DNA of 64,000 nt from Tibeticola sediminis (GTDB taxonomy: Bacteria; Pseudomonadota; Gammaproteobacteria; Burkholderiales; Burkholderiaceae_C): positions 62,001-126,000 of the forward strand of contig NZ_RKQL01000003.1 of NCBI RefSeq assembly GCF_003843835.1, read 5' to 3'. Shown here in pieces: positions 63,418 to 64,000 of this stretch. Both the position numbers and the translations under genes were made by a program. The notes under the pieces are model-generated. The model was not told the DNA's origin and ran no database searches. It was given only the letters and a program-made list of their open reading frames with translations. How positions within the stretch are numbered: position 1 is the stretch's first letter; the number at the start of each line of letters is the position of its first letter.

Positions 63418-64000
63418 GCATAGCGGCGAACGAGCGCCAGCAGTTCTTCTTCCGAGTAGGGCTTGCCGAGATAGTGGTTGACCCCTAAGGCCTTCGCATG
63501 CTCCCGGTGCTTCTCGGCGATCCGTGACGTGATCATCACGATCGGCAGGTCTTTGAGGGCGTCGGACGCGCGAATGTTGCGTGCCAGATCGAAGCCGTCC
63601 ATGCGTGGCATTTCGATGTCAGACAAAACCACGCTGGGCCGCTCTTCCTGCAGCACCTTGAGGGCTTGCAAGCCATCGGCCGCCAAAGCCACCCGATAGC
63701 CTTCTCTTTGCAGCAGGCGCTGCGTGACCCGTCGAACCGTGATCGAATCGTCCACGACCAGAACCAGCGGAACTGCGGGCGCGAACGCCTGCTCCTGAGC
63801 CTGCGGTGCAGAACGTGGCGTGGGCTGCCGACGCGCAGCCTCGCCGTAGGCTGCGGCCAGAACGACCGGGTTGTAGATCAGCACCACGTCTCCCGAGGGA
63901 AGCACCGTAACCCCCGCAAGCCCCACCAAACGCGAAAGCTGGGGCCCAAGGTTCTTGACCACCGCTTCCTGGTTTCCCAAAACCTCGTCGACGTGAACGG
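63396..64000 (-). CDS. C-terminal part of a hybrid chemotaxis-type kinase (ChpA/PilL-like), cut by window edge
   Basis: The frame enters from base 64000 without a start. The first visible residues (VHVDEVLGNQEAVVKNLG, then LGPQLSRLVGLAGVTVLPSG) belong to a CheW-like domain. After a Pro/Gln linker comes a receiver domain with LVLVVDDSITVRRV, the phospho-accepting Asp in VVLSDIEMPRMDG, the Thr/Ser of VMITSR and Lys of YLGKPYSEEEL. This end is typical of ChpA/PilL kinases that control type IV pilus motility. Confidence 0.88.
   Translation of the reverse strand, partial: VHVDEVLGNQEAVVKNLGPQLSRLVGLAGVTVLPSGDVVLIYNPVVLAAAYGEAARRQPTPRSAPQAQEQAFAPAVPLVLVVDDSITVRRVTQRLLQREGYRVALAADGLQALKVLQEERPSVVLSDIEMPRMDGFDLARNIRASDALKDLPIVMITSRIAEKHREHAKALGVNHYLGKPYSEEELLALVRRYAYGTVEA

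Overview
This 64-kb, GC-rich window comes from the chromosome of a betaproteobacterium of the order Burkholderiales. The evidence is the gene families themselves (a caa3-type cta cluster with DUF2244, DUF2970 and a tiny assembly peptide, Bug-family binding protein, DUF1841, PyrR-PyrB-pseudo-dihydroorotase operon) and a dispersed short repeat of the kind seen in Comamonadaceae-like genomes. Metabolically it is a sulfur-oxidising chemolithoautotroph, or a facultative one: it carries a complete soxCDYZAXB set, a flavocytochrome c sulfide dehydrogenase and a full Calvin cycle with form II RuBisCO. I cannot fix the genus from sequence alone; Thiomonas or Leptothrix/Sphaerotilus-like lineages would fit.

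Layout. 1-3.7 kb: edge of a potassium-channel gene, srkA, rpoH (behind a perfect CIRCE element) and a Bug-family binding protein. 3.8-13.1 kb: terminal-oxidase cluster on the minus strand, DUF2244-ctaC-ctaD-small peptide-ctaG-DUF2970-ctaE, then SURF1-SCO-like-ctaA-ctaB after a terminator and a small divergent membrane-protein gene. 13.2-20.3 kb: housekeeping and accessory genes (methyltransferase, comF, trmL, MaoC, ParA, TauE, TRIC-like channel, thiolase, DUF1841), an arginase relic and a 169-bp inverted-repeat element. 20.3-24.6 kb: cytochrome c4, a translationally coupled MoxR-GNAT-VWA triad, a hemerythrin and tRNA-Arg(CCU).

24.6-58.0 kb is one near-continuous sulfur and carbon block. First comes soxR-soxCDYZ-soxAX-soxB (minus), with factor-independent terminators inside the operon. 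Next are a FadL-type porin, a DUF302 lipoprotein and a monoheme cytochrome. Then a ten-gene cbb operon (cbbY, rpe, fbp, a periplasmic rhodanese, prk, tkt, gph, gap, pgk, fba; minus). cbbR is divergent from it and is followed by cbbM-cbbQ-cbbO (plus). A Crp/Fnr regulator follows, then a SoxW-like thioredoxin and SoxH-like hydrolase pair, a YeeE/YedE (SoxT-like) transporter, two tail-to-tail diheme cytochromes, fccAB and a second ArsR-type sensor. Sulfur oxidation in the periplasm would feed electrons through c-type cytochromes to the caa3 oxidase, and the ATP and reductant would drive the Calvin cycle.

58.0-64.0 kb returns to housekeeping: an overlapping yqgE-ruvX-pyrR-pyrB-pyrX operon, a divergent photolyase gene and the 3' end of a ChpA/CheA-type hybrid kinase gene.

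Regulatory signals are unusually legible: CIRCE, Fnr-type dyads at about four promoters matching a locally encoded Fnr-family protein, CbbR-type TNA-N7-TNA motifs, ArsR-type dyads, and a recurrent -10 element placed 6-8 nt before start codons that suggests leaderless transcripts. No rRNA, CRISPR array, integrase or intact insertion sequence was seen.
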